From: Flavobacterium sp. Leaf82
GTDB lineage: Bacteria > Bacteroidota > Bacteroidia > Flavobacteriales > Flavobacteriaceae
Direction of reading: 5' to 3'
Assembly (NCBI RefSeq): GCF_001422725.1
Contig: NZ_LMMA01000033.1
Span: 124,001 to 188,000 of the forward strand
Length of the DNA stretch: 64,000 bases
Part shown: piece by piece, positions 43,060 to 53,212 of the stretch
How positions within the stretch are numbered: the first letter of the stretch is position 1
How the letters are laid out: each line of letters opens with the position of its first letter
The notes under the pieces: generated by a model
Databases searched by the model: none
What the model was told of the DNA's origin: nothing
The model's input: only the letters and a program-made list of their open reading frames with translations
Position numbers and translations under genes: made by a program

Positions 43060-43842
43060 AAACAAAATACAATGCATAGTAATTTAGGTCTGTGAGAACC
43101 TGTTATTTGAATGTAAAACGAATCTGATCTCTATTATAATAGATGCAAAAAGTTCTGAAAAAGTTGGATTGAACTATAAAAAAAAGTTAAAAATGTAAAC
43201 TTGAAGAAATTAATAAATTGAGATTAATAATAGAACTAATCAAATCGCAGAAAAAGGAGAAATTAATCATAGAATTACGTTTGGTTTTTGAAAAATGAAA
43301 ATGAAGAGTCGAAAGAGAATCCTGAAACGGGAAATCTTTTGTTTGATTTTAAAATTATATTTTCTAAAAAAACAGTTTAGAAGATATAGCAAGGAAAAAT
43401 AATTATGGTATAAATTGGAGTTTTCGCTTTGGGACTATCTGCGTGTTTATATTTTGCGCAGAAAAAAGGGGAGATCGAATAATTTCTAAATGAAATTGGG
43501 AAGCATTTTGAAAAATAAAATGCTTAAAGAAGTAAAAAGAATAAATTTTTGAGGTGTAATTTAGGAGTTTAAAAAGTTTGTTTTTCGGCATATATTTATA
43601 GTTATTTATACTATAAAGATAAGTAAAATTAACCAATAAACCTAGTGATAACAAGGGAAATACACGTTTTTTTTACTTTTAAATGGATATTTTTTTGTAT
43701 AATTTTCCGGATGTTATTACTAATTTTAAAGTTATAAAATTTGCTTTTCCTTAGAAGTTGAATTGTAATAAAATTATCTATATTTATAAAATATTACAAT
43801 AGATTTTGATCTTGGTCACTATCAGTTTTAAAAATATTCTTT
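43060..43842. other. Gene-poor AT-rich interval with possible gene remnant
   Basis: No intact gene is supported here. On the plus strand near 43417-43480 a stop-bounded stretch reads IGVFALGLSACLYFAQKK, resembling a membrane-protein fragment, but stops lie just before and after it. The interval may hold a decayed gene. The rest is AT-rich. Confidence 0.35.
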
Positions 43843-44208
43843 ATGAAAAAGTTCCTGTTATTATTAATTGTTTTATGCACTTTTGGTTGTAAAAAGTATG
43901 TTGTTTCGTTTGAGCAGCCAACGAATAAGAAACTTGATAACTTAAAGCTGGAAATACTTCTGGATAAAAAGAAAGTTCAGGAAATTACTTTAAAAGCAAC
44001 AAATGCAATGCCTGGTTATGAAACGGCAGAACTACCAGTATCAGATGATGGAAAACACCAGCTTCAGGTTAAAGTAAAGGATACAACCTTTAGTTATGAG
44101 ATAAAGTATCCGGAAGAAAGATACATTCTTGTAACAGCCTACATGAAAACAAATGGAAAGGTTCATATTGGGATTTTAAAGCAACAATATAATTTTAGAC
44201 TTCGTTGA
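43843..44208 (+). CDS. Predicted lipoprotein, unknown function
   Basis: The 121-residue protein has a lipobox ending TFGC (Cys near residue 16) and a beta-rich mature region (KLEILLDKKKVQEITLKA, HQLQVKVKDTTFSYEIKYP). No domain is recognised. It is a single gene with a strong terminator after it. Confidence 0.75.
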   Translation: MKKFLLLLIVLCTFGCKKYVVSFEQPTNKKLDNLKLEILLDKKKVQEITLKATNAMPGYETAELPVSDDGKHQLQVKVKDTTFSYEIKYPEERYILVTAYMKTNGKVHIGILKQQYNFRLR

Positions 44209-44230
44209 TAAAAGATTTTATTTCAAATAG

Positions 44231-44265
44231 AAAAGCCTTTCACAATTTAACGTGAAAGGCTTTTT
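44231..44265. terminator. Bidirectional terminator between the lipoprotein and beta-glucosidase genes
   Basis: AAAAGCCTTTCAC and GTGAAAGGCTTTTT form a 13-bp stem around AATTTAAC. It serves both convergent genes. Confidence 0.9.
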
Positions 44266-44283
44266 ATATTTTTGAAATCAGTT

Positions 44284-45636
44284 TTAAGATAAAAAATCCT
44301 TAAACCATAATCCTGAATGTTTAATTGTTCTTTGTTGTGTTTCGAAATCTACATGAATTAACCCAAATCTGGCATTATAGCCTTCTGCCCATTCAAAGTT
44401 ATCAGTAAGACTCCAGACAAAGTAACCTTCAACATTTAAACCATCATTTCGGGCTTTTAGAATTTGTTCTAAATGATCCTGAATATAATGAGTACGCTTG
44501 ATGTCATAAACTTTTCCGTTTGAAAGTGTATCTGGAAATGCAGCACCGTTTTCAGTAATGATTATTTTTTTGATGCCTTTATATTCGTTGAATTTCTTAA
44601 GAACATGATAAAGAGCAGGAGGATAAACTTCCCATCCCATATCAGTTGAGATCACATTTCTTTTTTCGGCACTTACTAATTCGGCACCAATATACGGAAT
44701 CAACATTGCTGATTTTACGACTTCGCGCGTGTAACATTGCAGGCCTATAAAGTCAAAATCAAAAGACAAATTATTAAGATCGTCTTCTAAAATATAATTA
44801 TTAAGTTTTTTTAGCACAGGCAAATCGGCTTGCGGATAACCCAATCCTAAAATTGGCTCTATAAAAGTTCTGTTTAATAAAGTATCTACGCGTTTTGCAG
44901 CTTCAATATCTTTAGGACTTTGAGTTGCCGGCTCAATATGAGTGCAGGAAAAAGTAGTTCCTATATTCGCGTCAGGAATTAGATTTCGTACAATTTTTGC
45001 TCCAGCTGTCGTTGATAACGTTACATGATGCATGGCTTTAAGATAATTGCTTATCCCTTTTTTTCCCGGAGCATGAATACCCAGAAAATATCCTGCTCCT
45101 GTAAAAACAGAAGGCTCGTTGATAACCATCCAGTTTTTTACTCGATCGCCAAAATGTTGTGCACAAACTTCTACGTAGTCAGAAAACCATTTAACAGATT
45201 CCCGATTGGTCCATCCGCCTTTTGTTTCTAAAGCATTAGGTAAATCCCAATGATAAAGTGTAATCCAGGGTTCTATTCCGGAGGCTAATAAAGAATCGAT
45301 AATTTTGTTGTAATACTCTATTCCGGCTTGGTTTACGGGGTGAATTCCGGTAGGCATAATTCTGGACCAACTGATCGAAAACCTAAAATTAGGAATATTC
45401 AATTCCTTCATTAAGTCAATATCGTTTTGGTAAGAGTTGTAGAAATCGCAGGCAGTTAGGGCATGATGTCCGTTCTTAATCTTTCCTTTTTTTGATGTAA
45501 AAACATCCCAGATAGACGAACCTTTTCCATCGGCATCATGAGCCCCTTCAATTTGGAAAGCGGCGGTTGAAACACCCCACAAGAAATCATCTCCAAATTG
45601 GTCTTTGTTCAAAAATGAGTTCTCAATTTTATTCAT
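44284..45636 (-). CDS. GH1 family beta-glucosidase
   Basis: The 450-residue TIM-barrel glycosidase has FLWGVSTAAFQIEGAHDADG, RFSISWSRIMPTG, TLYHWDLPNALE, the acid/base motif MVINEPSVF (Glu near residue 169) and the nucleophile motif IIITENGAAFPD, with WSLTDNFEWAEGY near the C-terminus. It hydrolyses beta-glucosides or related sugars. It has no signal peptide, so it acts in the cytoplasm. It is a single gene, not next to a SusCD locus. Confidence 0.95.
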   Translation of the reverse strand: MNKIENSFLNKDQFGDDFLWGVSTAAFQIEGAHDADGKGSSIWDVFTSKKGKIKNGHHALTACDFYNSYQNDIDLMKELNIPNFRFSISWSRIMPTGIHPVNQAGIEYYNKIIDSLLASGIEPWITLYHWDLPNALETKGGWTNRESVKWFSDYVEVCAQHFGDRVKNWMVINEPSVFTGAGYFLGIHAPGKKGISNYLKAMHHVTLSTTAGAKIVRNLIPDANIGTTFSCTHIEPATQSPKDIEAAKRVDTLLNRTFIEPILGLGYPQADLPVLKKLNNYILEDDLNNLSFDFDFIGLQCYTREVVKSAMLIPYIGAELVSAEKRNVISTDMGWEVYPPALYHVLKKFNEYKGIKKIIITENGAAFPDTLSNGKVYDIKRTHYIQDHLEQILKARNDGLNVEGYFVWSLTDNFEWAEGYNARFGLIHVDFETQQRTIKHSGLWFKDFLS

Positions 45637-45820
45637 TCAAATAAGTATTTCCTTTTCTATATAATTTATTAATGAAGGAAAGAAGATTGCATAGCTCTTA
45701 AAAAAAGCCATTCTTTGAATGAAACCAGAAAATTTAGGTTGAAAAATTTCATAACGTTTAGTTTTATTCAAATTAATAAAACAGATATGAATTTAACGTA
45801 ATGTAAAGATTATTAAAATG

Positions 45821-46762
45821 TTAAGTAATTTTTGATGCTGTTTTTTCAGCAGTAATATTTTTTAAAAAGATTTCAAGTTTGTCCTTTCTGTCTTTAAGAG
45901 GTAATACCATACATGTTGCAATTACAAAAGGTAAAGTGAAAGCTCCGCCGGCATTTTGAAGAATTTCAAATTTTGCATTTACTAAGCCAATATTAATAAT
46001 TACACAAATTACAACAGACAGCACAACTAAAATACCGTCTATTTTTTTGGTTCCAGCAAAAACGATAGAACATAAAACAGCATTAAAACTAAAAAGTCCC
46101 ATATGAATTTCGTTTATAGGTTCGTGTCCGTGAAAAGAAATTGCAGAACTTATAGCAGAACCCAGCAAACCGTATAACGCAGCAATAGGAGAATTAATAT
46201 AAACGCCAATAAAGAAAAGAAGTCCCGCCCAGATATTTGCCTGAAAAATCACTTCGCCAAATCCGTTTGTTTCAGATGTAAAACTATCTATGTTCGATAA
46301 ATCAGGAACATTCATAAAGGCATCAGATGGACTTATATTAGTAAACTGATGGAGTAAGGTTACTAATATCCAGGTTACAAGAATAAAAGGGAAGGTGAAA
46401 ACGGCAATCTTTTTTTGTATAAAAAAATGCTGAATCACGGCTGCAGCTATCGATCCCAGAAAAATACAGATCCAGATTAGTAGTTCATTTTTAAATAAAA
46501 AAATAAGGGCAACACCTACTAATGCCGGACTAAATCCGTACAATCCCATGGTGATTTCTTTTTGATCGTATTTTAAAAATCGGGCAGTAAGAGTACCGGT
46601 AAAAGCGGCAAAAAGTACTGCAATTCCCATTGATAGCGATCCCATAAAAAGACCTATTGTAAAAAACAAGCCGGTGAGACTGTTTTCCTGCAGCATTATT
46701 TGTCCAATTCCTCTTAAAACTTCAGTGATAAGGGAGAACTTTTGCTCTCTGATTTTTTTCAT
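45821..46762 (-). CDS. Urea transporter (UT family)
   Basis: This membrane protein of about 313 residues begins MKKIREQKFSLITEVLRGIG and has LLRGIGQ-like QIMLQENSLTGLFFTIGLF, a second repeat with QANIWAGLLFFIGVYINSP, and GLYGFSPALVGVALIF with GLFSFNAVLCSIVF, the paired motifs of bacterial urea channels. It lies at the end of the urease operon. I chose the start at 46760-46762; an alternative ATG at 46802-46804 adds 14 residues. Confidence 0.88.
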   Translation of the reverse strand: MKKIREQKFSLITEVLRGIGQIMLQENSLTGLFFTIGLFMGSLSMGIAVLFAAFTGTLTARFLKYDQKEITMGLYGFSPALVGVALIFLFKNELLIWICIFLGSIAAAVIQHFFIQKKIAVFTFPFILVTWILVTLLHQFTNISPSDAFMNVPDLSNIDSFTSETNGFGEVIFQANIWAGLLFFIGVYINSPIAALYGLLGSAISSAISFHGHEPINEIHMGLFSFNAVLCSIVFAGTKKIDGILVVLSVVICVIINIGLVNAKFEILQNAGGAFTLPFVIATCMVLPLKDRKDKLEIFLKNITAEKTASKIT

Positions 46763-46827
46763 TTTATTTAATTTATAAGTTTTATCTATTTTTTTGATAG
46801 ACATTTTATTTGAGTCAGATTTTAGTT

Positions 46828-47526
46828 TTACCAACCCAGAAACACCATTCCAAAAGCGCAAATCGTAATTACAAAACCTCCTATAGCATTAGAATAACGC
46901 TCTAATTTTTCTGTTTTAATCAGACTATATCCATAACGCCCCAGCATGACCATGATTAACATTGTAACAACAGTAGAAATGGCAAAAACACTAATCAAAA
47001 CGGTAATCTCAGTTACAGATCGATGTGTTCCGGAAAAGAAAAGTAACGGAATTAAGGGTTCGCTTGGACCCATTACAAAAATGGCAAAAAGGACTAACGG
47101 AGTTACTTTAACTCTTTTGTCCGGCATAACAATTTCGCCATGTTTGTGCTCAAATACATATACATCTTCGCCTAAAACATCAAAATGTTTGTGTGGTTTG
47201 TTTTTATAAGCTTGCCAAATACCATAAATGAAATAAACAAGACCAAAGATTAAAAGTGCCCATCCGGAAATGTTTTCTCGTAAATCCTGAAACCAGCTTA
47301 TCTTATTCATCTGCCAGCCTAAAAATACTGCAACAAGTCCCAGAATAACTGAACTTAAGATGTGACCAAATCCACACACAATGGTTAGCAGGTAGGTTTT
47401 AAATGATGACCATTTTCTGGAACGCGATAAAACGATAAAAGGCAAATAATGATCCGGCCCTGACATTGTATGTATAGAACTAATAGAAATTGCGGTGAGC
47501 GATAATGCCCATAATGTTTCTGTCAT
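46828..47526 (-). CDS. UreH-like nickel/metal transporter of the urease operon
   Basis: The 232-residue protein has six hydrophobic segments and the NiCoT/UreH motif pattern: SSIHTMSGPDHYLPFIVLSR (HxxxxDH) and CGFGHILSSVILGL (GHxxSS). A middle His-rich loop (KPHKHFDVLG) follows. UreH-type proteins import or handle nickel for urease. It starts 1 nt after ureD. Nickel transport is inferred from family and context. Confidence 0.85.
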   Translation of the reverse strand: MTETLWALSLTAISISSIHTMSGPDHYLPFIVLSRSRKWSSFKTYLLTIVCGFGHILSSVILGLVAVFLGWQMNKISWFQDLRENISGWALLIFGLVYFIYGIWQAYKNKPHKHFDVLGEDVYVFEHKHGEIVMPDKRVKVTPLVLFAIFVMGPSEPLIPLLFFSGTHRSVTEITVLISVFAISTVVTMLIMVMLGRYGYSLIKTEKLERYSNAIGGFVITICAFGMVFLGW

Positions 47527-47527
47527 A

Positions 47528-48322
47528 TTAAACTATTTTGGATTTAACGCACCACATTTTTTCTTGTATTTTCTGGAAGCAATCAAAAATTTGTTCTCCT
47601 CCGTTGCCTAAAACTCTTACCACAAAACCATCGTTTTGAAGGGATGAAATACCAAATTGTAAATCCTTTTCGGGAGACATCATTTCAAAAATTTCTTCTA
47701 TGGAATCATCTGTATTATGATTTTTTGTATTTAAATATATCAAAGTGCCCTGATGCGTAAATTCTTCTAATGAACCTATGGCATCCAACGGAATTGCTTG
47801 TGGACGTAATAAAATATTGTCTTTAAAAATTAATTTTTGTTTGTGTATGACTTGTGTTTTATTCTGGAAATGATTGTATTTAAAAACTTCTCCATGGTGT
47901 TTTCTTCCACAGGTAATTATTTCTCCCATCATAAACTCGCAATTGTCTTCTATGTAAATGGTATTTGTGCTTATAAAAGTTGAGTTTTCATGCGGTACAA
48001 TTGGATGCGGCACATAAAAAAAAGAAGTATTAGGTTGCATCTTGACCGTAAAATTTTGCGTTGCATGATCATCCATATTAAATAAACGCTGGTATGATTG
48101 TGACAGAAGCTGTAAACGGGCATTCTCTTCAATCAGAATGTCCATATAATAATGATCTCCGCTTAAAATTCCCGGAGATGAACTTGTTATCATCAAATAA
48201 GCGGCACCATCTTTTTTTAATTGCCCCACAGGAATAACCCGAAAAGGAGGGCTTACAAAAACATCTTTCAAATATGATTTTCCGTCTCTGCAGCCCGTTA
48301 CGATATTAAGTTTAGAATCCAT
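47528..48322 (-). CDS. ureD: Urease accessory protein UreD
   Basis: The 264-residue protein has the UreD pattern LQLLSQSYQRLFNMDDHATQ, FYVPHPIVPHENSTF, EFMMGEIITCGRKHHGE and YNHFQNKTQVIHKQKLIFKD. It forms the UreDFG scaffold that loads nickel into apo-urease. It overlaps ureG by one base. Confidence 0.93.
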   Translation of the reverse strand: MDSKLNIVTGCRDGKSYLKDVFVSPPFRVIPVGQLKKDGAAYLMITSSSPGILSGDHYYMDILIEENARLQLLSQSYQRLFNMDDHATQNFTVKMQPNTSFFYVPHPIVPHENSTFISTNTIYIEDNCEFMMGEIITCGRKHHGEVFKYNHFQNKTQVIHKQKLIFKDNILLRPQAIPLDAIGSLEEFTHQGTLIYLNTKNHNTDDSIEEIFEMMSPEKDLQFGISSLQNDGFVVRVLGNGGEQIFDCFQKIQEKMWCVKSKIV

Positions 48323-48960
48323 TAACGGTATAAGTTTGGCTCCTCTATTTCTTCTAAAAGTGCATATTTTTTAATCCAGCCAATAACGCTTTCCAGACCT
48401 TCATCAGATCTTAAATTGCTAAAAACAAATGGTTTTCCCTGACGCATTCTGCGTGCATCATTTTCCATTACTTCTAAACTTGCACCAACCATTGGCGCTA
48501 AGTCAATTTTGTTAATCAGCAAAAGATCAGAACGTGTAATTCCGGGACCGCCTTTTCTTGGAATTTTTTCTCCTCCGGATACATCAATCACAAAAATTGT
48601 CACATCGGCCAGATCCGGACTAAAAGTTGCCGAAAGGTTATCACCGCCACTTTCTATCAAAATAAGTTCAATATTCGGGAACCTTTTTGCGAGTTCATCA
48701 ACAGCTTCAAGATTCATACTTGCGTCTTCGCGAATCGCAGTATGCGGACATCCACCGGTTTCTACACCTATGATTTTTTCTTTTGGCAAAAGACTGTTTT
48801 TGGTCATGAATTCGGCATCTTCCTTAGTATAGATGTCATTGGTAATTACGCCAATATCATATCTATCCATCATTTTTCTGGAAAGTCTTTCCAAAAGGGC
48901 AGTTTTACCGGATCCTACAGGACCGGCAACACCAATTTTTATATATTTTCTTTCTTCCAT
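48322..48960 (-). CDS. ureG: Urease accessory GTPase UreG
   Basis: The 212-residue GTPase has the P-loop [17 protein letters not shown] near residues 9-25, [32 protein letters not shown] (the CPH metal site), [15 protein letters not shown] and LINKIDLAP. It powers nickel insertion. The length and motifs are typical. Confidence 0.97.
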   Translation of the reverse strand: MEERKYIKIGVAGPVGSGKTALLERLSRKMMDRYDIGVITNDIYTKEDAEFMTKNSLLPKEKIIGVETGGCPHTAIREDASMNLEAVDELAKRFPNIELILIESGGDNLSATFSPDLADVTIFVIDVSGGEKIPRKGGPGITRSDLLLINKIDLAPMVGASLEVMENDARRMRQGKPFVFSNLRSDEGLESVIGWIKKYALLEEIEEPNLYR

Positions 48961-48981
48961 TTTAGTGTTTATTTTATTGTT

Positions 48982-49671
48982 TTAAGACATATAAAGTCTC
49001 GAATACAGCCTTTCATGCTGCATGGCGCGTATGTCGAATGCAATACTGCACATCCCGATCAGATTTTTGTCCAGACAAAGGGTTTCTGCTGCTAATTTTG
49101 CAATTTTGGGTTGAAAACGGAACATCATATCCTGACCGTCTAACTGGCTTAAAGGCACTAGCTTTACACTATTGGTAATCATACCGATACAGCTATTGTA
49201 AAAAAAAGCAAACAGGGATTCTTCAATCGGAATCTCCATTAAGCAGGCATACATTCCAAATGCAATGGCATAATGACCTGTTGCATCGCCATTATGGATA
49301 CTTTGCTCGTATTGCAATGCGAGATCAAATTCTTTATGGCGTCTAAAAATTTTAATGAATCGCAACCCTAATTTTTGGCTGGCGTCCCGCATTTCTCTGG
49401 GGGATTTAAATGCGGTACATTCCTGATCCAAAAGAATCAGGGCTTGCAAATCATTGTTTAATGTTTTTTCGTATGCCAATCGCATAAAAGAAGCATCATT
49501 GAATTTGATGTTGTGTTGCAACATATTTTCAATAAAAATTTCTGCTGTGGCGGTATTATTTACTTTATTATTCTGCACATAGGTTTCTAATCCATTCGAA
49601 TGAGAAAATCCGCCTATAGGCAATGTTGGATCTGAAATGTGCAATAAGCTGCCTAAAAATTTACTAAGCAT
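48982..49671 (-). CDS. ureF: Urease accessory protein UreF
   Basis: The 229-residue helical protein starts MLSKFLGSLLHISDPTLPIG and continues GFSHSNGLETYV, with the conserved REMRDASQKLGLRF and VPLSQLDGQ. It acts with UreD and UreG. It overlaps ureE by 8 nt. Confidence 0.93.
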   Translation of the reverse strand: MLSKFLGSLLHISDPTLPIGGFSHSNGLETYVQNNKVNNTATAEIFIENMLQHNIKFNDASFMRLAYEKTLNNDLQALILLDQECTAFKSPREMRDASQKLGLRFIKIFRRHKEFDLALQYEQSIHNGDATGHYAIAFGMYACLMEIPIEESLFAFFYNSCIGMITNSVKLVPLSQLDGQDMMFRFQPKIAKLAAETLCLDKNLIGMCSIAFDIRAMQHERLYSRLYMS

Positions 49672-50170
49672 TTTTTGAGGCGATATTGATTATTTTACTA
49701 AATAAAGAATTGCTTCCTGAATGCCCGTGAGGTTCTACGTTAGATTTTAGTATATTCAGTAATTGATGTTCTTCTTTTGCAGGTTCATATCCTCCGGCTT
49801 CCAGCCATCGAAACATGGGCATTTCAAAAGGCATTAAAACAAGTTCTCCCTGAATAAAAAGCGGCATATGTTTATTGCCAATTTCATAACAAACAGTTCC
49901 CATTTGTAACATGTTTTTTGGGGTAATCACTATGGTATCACAAGGTTTTATATGTACAACGATTGATTTCTCATCATTCTTAAAAAGGATATCACCGTCA
50001 TGCAAACGCTGTCCTTCTCTCAGGAATTTTATAGATAAATCTGTCCCGTCATTACTGGTTTTGCGTTGTATGCGTTTTGTAGCTTCATACCATTCGATTT
50101 CTAATAGGTCAATTTTTAGGTCGCCTAACGATTGCAGGACAGTATTACCTAATATTTCTTTAATAAGCAT
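49664..50170 (-). CDS. ureE: Urease accessory nickel chaperone UreE
   Basis: The 168-residue protein has the N-terminal beta domain (LIKEILGNTVLQSL, LKFLREGQRLHDGDILF) and the C-terminal metal-binding domain (FEIGNKHMPLFIQ-type ICYEIGNKHMPLFI, FRWLEAGGYEPAKEEHQ). The His in GNKH and the C-terminal EPHGHSGSNS could bind nickel, but there is no long poly-His tail. Confidence 0.92.
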   Translation of the reverse strand: MLIKEILGNTVLQSLGDLKIDLLEIEWYEATKRIQRKTSNDGTDLSIKFLREGQRLHDGDILFKNDEKSIVVHIKPCDTIVITPKNMLQMGTVCYEIGNKHMPLFIQGELVLMPFEMPMFRWLEAGGYEPAKEEHQLLNILKSNVEPHGHSGSNSLFSKIINIASKNA

Positions 50171-50208
50171 ATGATGATTTTTTTCTAAATGACACCTGAT
50201 CTAAATTC

Positions 50209-51924
50209 TTAGAACATGAAATACAGTTGGGCTAATGGTAGTTTGTCTGCTGGCTCACAAGTAATATGTTCACCGTCTACAAATACTTTATAATTCTCTG
50301 CATTTACTTCGATATTCGGAGTTCCGCTGTTGTGAATCATGTTTTCTTTTGAGATGTTACGACAGTTTTTTACCGGAAGCACCATTTTTTTCAAACCATA
50401 TTCTTCAACAATTCCTTTCTCGATAGAAACCTGAGATACAAAAGTGGCACAAGTACCATATTTAGCTTTTCCGTGTGCACCAAACATATTTCTGTAAATG
50501 ATAGGCTGAGGTGTTGGAATAGAAGCGTTTGGATCTCCCATTTTTGCTGCTGCAATAAATCCGCCTTTGTAGATTATTTCTGGTTTTACGCCAAATAAAG
50601 CAGGTTTCCACAGTACAAAATCGGCTATTTTACCAATTTCGATAGATCCTACATAATCAGAGATTCCGTGAGCAATCGCAGGATTTATAGTGTATTTAGA
50701 AATGTATCTTTTTACACGAAAATTATCATTTTCAGTATCTGTTTCCAGATATCCTCTTTGCGAGCGCATTTTACTGGCAGTTTGCCAGGTTCTGGTTACT
50801 ACTTCTCCCACGCGTCCCATGGCTTGAGAATCTGAACTCATGATACTAAAAACCCCCATATCCTGCAAAATATCTTCGGCAGCAATAGTTTCAGGACGAA
50901 TTCTGGAATCTGCAAAGGCAACATCTTCAGGGATATTTTTACTTAAATGATGACAAACCATTAGCATGTCTAAATGTTCATCGATCGTGTTTTTAGTATA
51001 TGGTCGTGTTGGATTTGTCGATGCCGGCAAAACATTCTTATACATCGCCGCTTTTATAATATCCGGAGCATGTCCGCCGCCGGCACCTTCAGTATGAAAA
51101 GTATGTATTACCCTGCCATTAATAGCGTTCATCGTATCTTCTAAAAACCCGGATTCGTTAAGCGTATCGGTATGTATAGCAACTTGCACATCATATTTAT
51201 CTGCTACAGTTAGCGATGCATCAATAACTGCAGGTGTTGCTCCCCAGTCTTCGTGAATTTTTAATCCAAGAGCACCAGCTTCAATTTGTTCTATTAAAGG
51301 TTGTTGGGTAGAGCAGTTTCCTTTACCAAAAAATCCTAAATTCATTGGATATTCTTCTGCGGCCTGAAGCATTTTTTCAAGGTTCCATTTTCCGGGAGTT
51401 ATGGTGGTAGCATTTGTTCCGTCGTTAGGTCCGGTTCCTCCACCAATCATTGTGGTAATACCGCTATACAAGGCCGTTTCTATTTGTTGTGGACAAATAA
51501 AATGGATATGTGTGTCAATTCCGCCAGCAGTCAGGATATAACCTTTACCGCCATGAACCTCTGTTGAGGCACTTATAATCAGGTTAGGATCTACACCATC
51601 CATAATATCAGGATTTCCGGCTTTACCAATTCCTACGATTTTACCGTCGCGAACACCAACATCTGCTTTTACGATTCCCCAGTGATCAATGATAATAACT
51701 CCGGTAATACAAAGGTCTAATGAACCTTGGTCTCTTACTGTCGTGGTAGATTGTCCCATACCATCACGAACGGTTTTTCCTCCGCCAAAAATTACCTCAT
51801 CGCCATATACGGCATAATCTTTTTCGATTTCGATAATTAAATCGGTATCACCTAATCTTATTTTGTCTCCTGCTGTAGGTCCGGCAAGATTGGCATATTT
51901 GTCTCTGGTTATTTTCAGGCTCAT
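50209..51924 (-). CDS. ureC: Urease alpha subunit
   Basis: The 571-residue catalytic subunit has [19 protein letters not shown] with the first nickel-ligand His pair, [19 protein letters not shown] with the carbamylated Lys, [28 protein letters not shown], the flap [13 protein letters not shown] with the active-site His, and [16 protein letters not shown]. It hydrolyses urea to ammonia and carbamate. The sequence appears fully intact. Confidence 0.98.
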   Translation of the reverse strand: MSLKITRDKYANLAGPTAGDKIRLGDTDLIIEIEKDYAVYGDEVIFGGGKTVRDGMGQSTTTVRDQGSLDLCITGVIIIDHWGIVKADVGVRDGKIVGIGKAGNPDIMDGVDPNLIISASTEVHGGKGYILTAGGIDTHIHFICPQQIETALYSGITTMIGGGTGPNDGTNATTITPGKWNLEKMLQAAEEYPMNLGFFGKGNCSTQQPLIEQIEAGALGLKIHEDWGATPAVIDASLTVADKYDVQVAIHTDTLNESGFLEDTMNAINGRVIHTFHTEGAGGGHAPDIIKAAMYKNVLPASTNPTRPYTKNTIDEHLDMLMVCHHLSKNIPEDVAFADSRIRPETIAAEDILQDMGVFSIMSSDSQAMGRVGEVVTRTWQTASKMRSQRGYLETDTENDNFRVKRYISKYTINPAIAHGISDYVGSIEIGKIADFVLWKPALFGVKPEIIYKGGFIAAAKMGDPNASIPTPQPIIYRNMFGAHGKAKYGTCATFVSQVSIEKGIVEEYGLKKMVLPVKNCRNISKENMIHNSGTPNIEVNAENYKVFVDGEHITCEPADKLPLAQLYFMF

Positions 51925-52295
51925 TTTGATATGTTTTTAAAGTTCAGTTTGTCAACTAATTGTAGCGCCATTTCTTTATTATGAGATGAATTTCCATCTC
52001 CGTTTACAAGATTATTAAGGCCTATGATTTTGCGATTACCGCCAATTTTAACCAGATTCACTTCTTTGTGTTCTCCCGGTTCAAAACGAACAGCAGTTCC
52101 TGCAGGAATATTTAAACGCATGCAAAAAGCTTTTTCACGATCAAATTCCATGGCTTTGTTTATTTCAAAAAAATGAAAATGAGATCCTATTTGTATCGGG
52201 CGGTCACCTGTGTTAACTACTTGTATACTTGTTGTTTCCCTGCCTTCATTTAAGATAATGTCGCCTTCTTTTATAAATGTTTCTCCTGGTATCAT
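51921..52295 (-). CDS. ureB: Urease beta subunit
   Basis: The 124-residue subunit starts [20 protein letters not shown] and has [20 protein letters not shown] and [25 protein letters not shown] in shorter form as [16 protein letters not shown]. It is separate from UreA, as in most non-Helicobacter bacteria. It overlaps ureC by 4 nt. Confidence 0.97.
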   Translation of the reverse strand: MIPGETFIKEGDIILNEGRETTSIQVVNTGDRPIQIGSHFHFFEINKAMEFDREKAFCMRLNIPAGTAVRFEPGEHKEVNLVKIGGNRKIIGLNNLVNGDGNSSHNKEMALQLVDKLNFKNISK

Positions 52296-52312
52296 TTTGA
52301 GTTTTTTAAAAA

Positions 52313-52615
52313 TTAACGAATTGGGTTGTGAACGGTTACGAGTTTTGTTCCGTCCGGAAAAGTTGCTTCTACCTGTATGTCATGAATCATTTCAGGAACA
52401 CCTTGCATTACGTCGTCGCGGGTAAGAACTTTGGCACCGCTTTGCATAAGTTCAGCTACGCTGTTGCCATCTCTTGCGCCTTCCATTACATAAGCGGTAA
52501 TGAGTGCAATACTTTCTGGATAATTAAGTTTCAGACCGCGGGCTTTTCTTTTTAAAGCCACTTCAGAAGCTAAGAAAACCATTAATTTTTCGGTTTCTCT
52601 GGGAGTTAAGTGCAT
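52313..52615 (-). CDS. ureA: Urease gamma subunit
   Basis: The 100-residue subunit starts [20 protein letters not shown] and has [29 protein letters not shown]-like [13 protein letters not shown] and [20 protein letters not shown]. It is the first structural urease gene. A spacer of 87 nt separates it from the small upstream gene at 52703. Confidence 0.97.
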   Translation of the reverse strand: MHLTPRETEKLMVFLASEVALKRKARGLKLNYPESIALITAYVMEGARDGNSVAELMQSGAKVLTRDDVMQGVPEMIHDIQVEATFPDGTKLVTVHNPIR

Positions 52616-52702
52616 GTTTATTTTATTTAAGATTATTAAATGGAAGAAATACGGTAATACTTTCAGGTTTTTGGATGAACCAAATACCGAATACAGAAAA
52701 AA

Positions 52703-53080
52703 CTAAGGGATTTTTATTGCATGATAACGCAAGAAAAGAGGAAGGTGAAATTGTATTGTAATCTGATGCTCTTTCAGGATTGAAGAGCGATTATCAAATG
52801 AATTAATTTGTAGGGAAGGAAATGTTTTATAAGAGATAAATAAGGGATTATCTAAATCTAAATCATCTAAAGAAATTGCAGCATTTATATCGCTGTCTGC
52901 TAAAGGAAATGTTTTATTTATTGCAGTTTCTTTTTTGAAATTATCCTTTAATAAAAAAGAATTTTGACTATCATGAAACAAATTAAAAGATAAAAAGAAT
53001 AGAAATAGAATACTGAAGAGTAAAACAAAACTTGTTTTATTCTTGATTTCTAAGACACTATTTATTTTGTTGTAAAACAC
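52703..53080 (-). CDS. Small exported or membrane-anchored protein upstream of urease, unknown function
   Basis: This protein of 125 residues starts at a GTG (53078-53080). A hydrophobic segment KTSFVLLFSILFLFFLSFNL near residues 15-34 is followed by an acidic stretch (PLADSDINAAISLDDLDLDN) and a tail HQITIQFHLPLFLRYHAIKI. No alternative ATG is evident, so the start is uncertain. It shares its plan with the protein at 34397. It may be the first gene of the urease transcript. A 24-bp palindrome lies just before it. Confidence 0.6.
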   Translation of the reverse strand: MFYNKINSVLEIKNKTSFVLLFSILFLFFLSFNLFHDSQNSFLLKDNFKKETAINKTFPLADSDINAAISLDDLDLDNPLFISYKTFPSLQINSFDNRSSILKEHQITIQFHLPLFLRYHAIKIP

Positions 53081-53081
53081 T

Positions 53082-53105
53082 TTTTGTAAATATTATTTTA
53101 CAAAA
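53082..53105 (-). promoter_or_regulatory. 24-bp palindrome at the head of the urease region (putative operator)
   Basis: TTTTGTAAA, six bases TATTAT, TTTACAAAA: perfect 9-bp arms directly before the GTG of the 52703 gene. It looks like a dimer-binding operator. No regulator gene is adjacent, so the factor is unknown. Confidence 0.5.
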
Positions 53106-53212
53106 TTAGCATATGTGTTTATTTTATATAATAATTTACCTGATAAATTTTTGTTAAAATATAAGAGAGTGATAATTGCATTATAATAAAAAGAATCTCT
53201 TTTTTATTAAAA

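Noticed and set aside
43403-43654. Minus-strand ORF of 83 codons in the interval between module 1 and the 43843 lipoprotein
   Set aside because: AT-rich, low-complexity composition (many Lys, Asn, Tyr, Phe), no recognisable domain, and no promoter or terminator around it.
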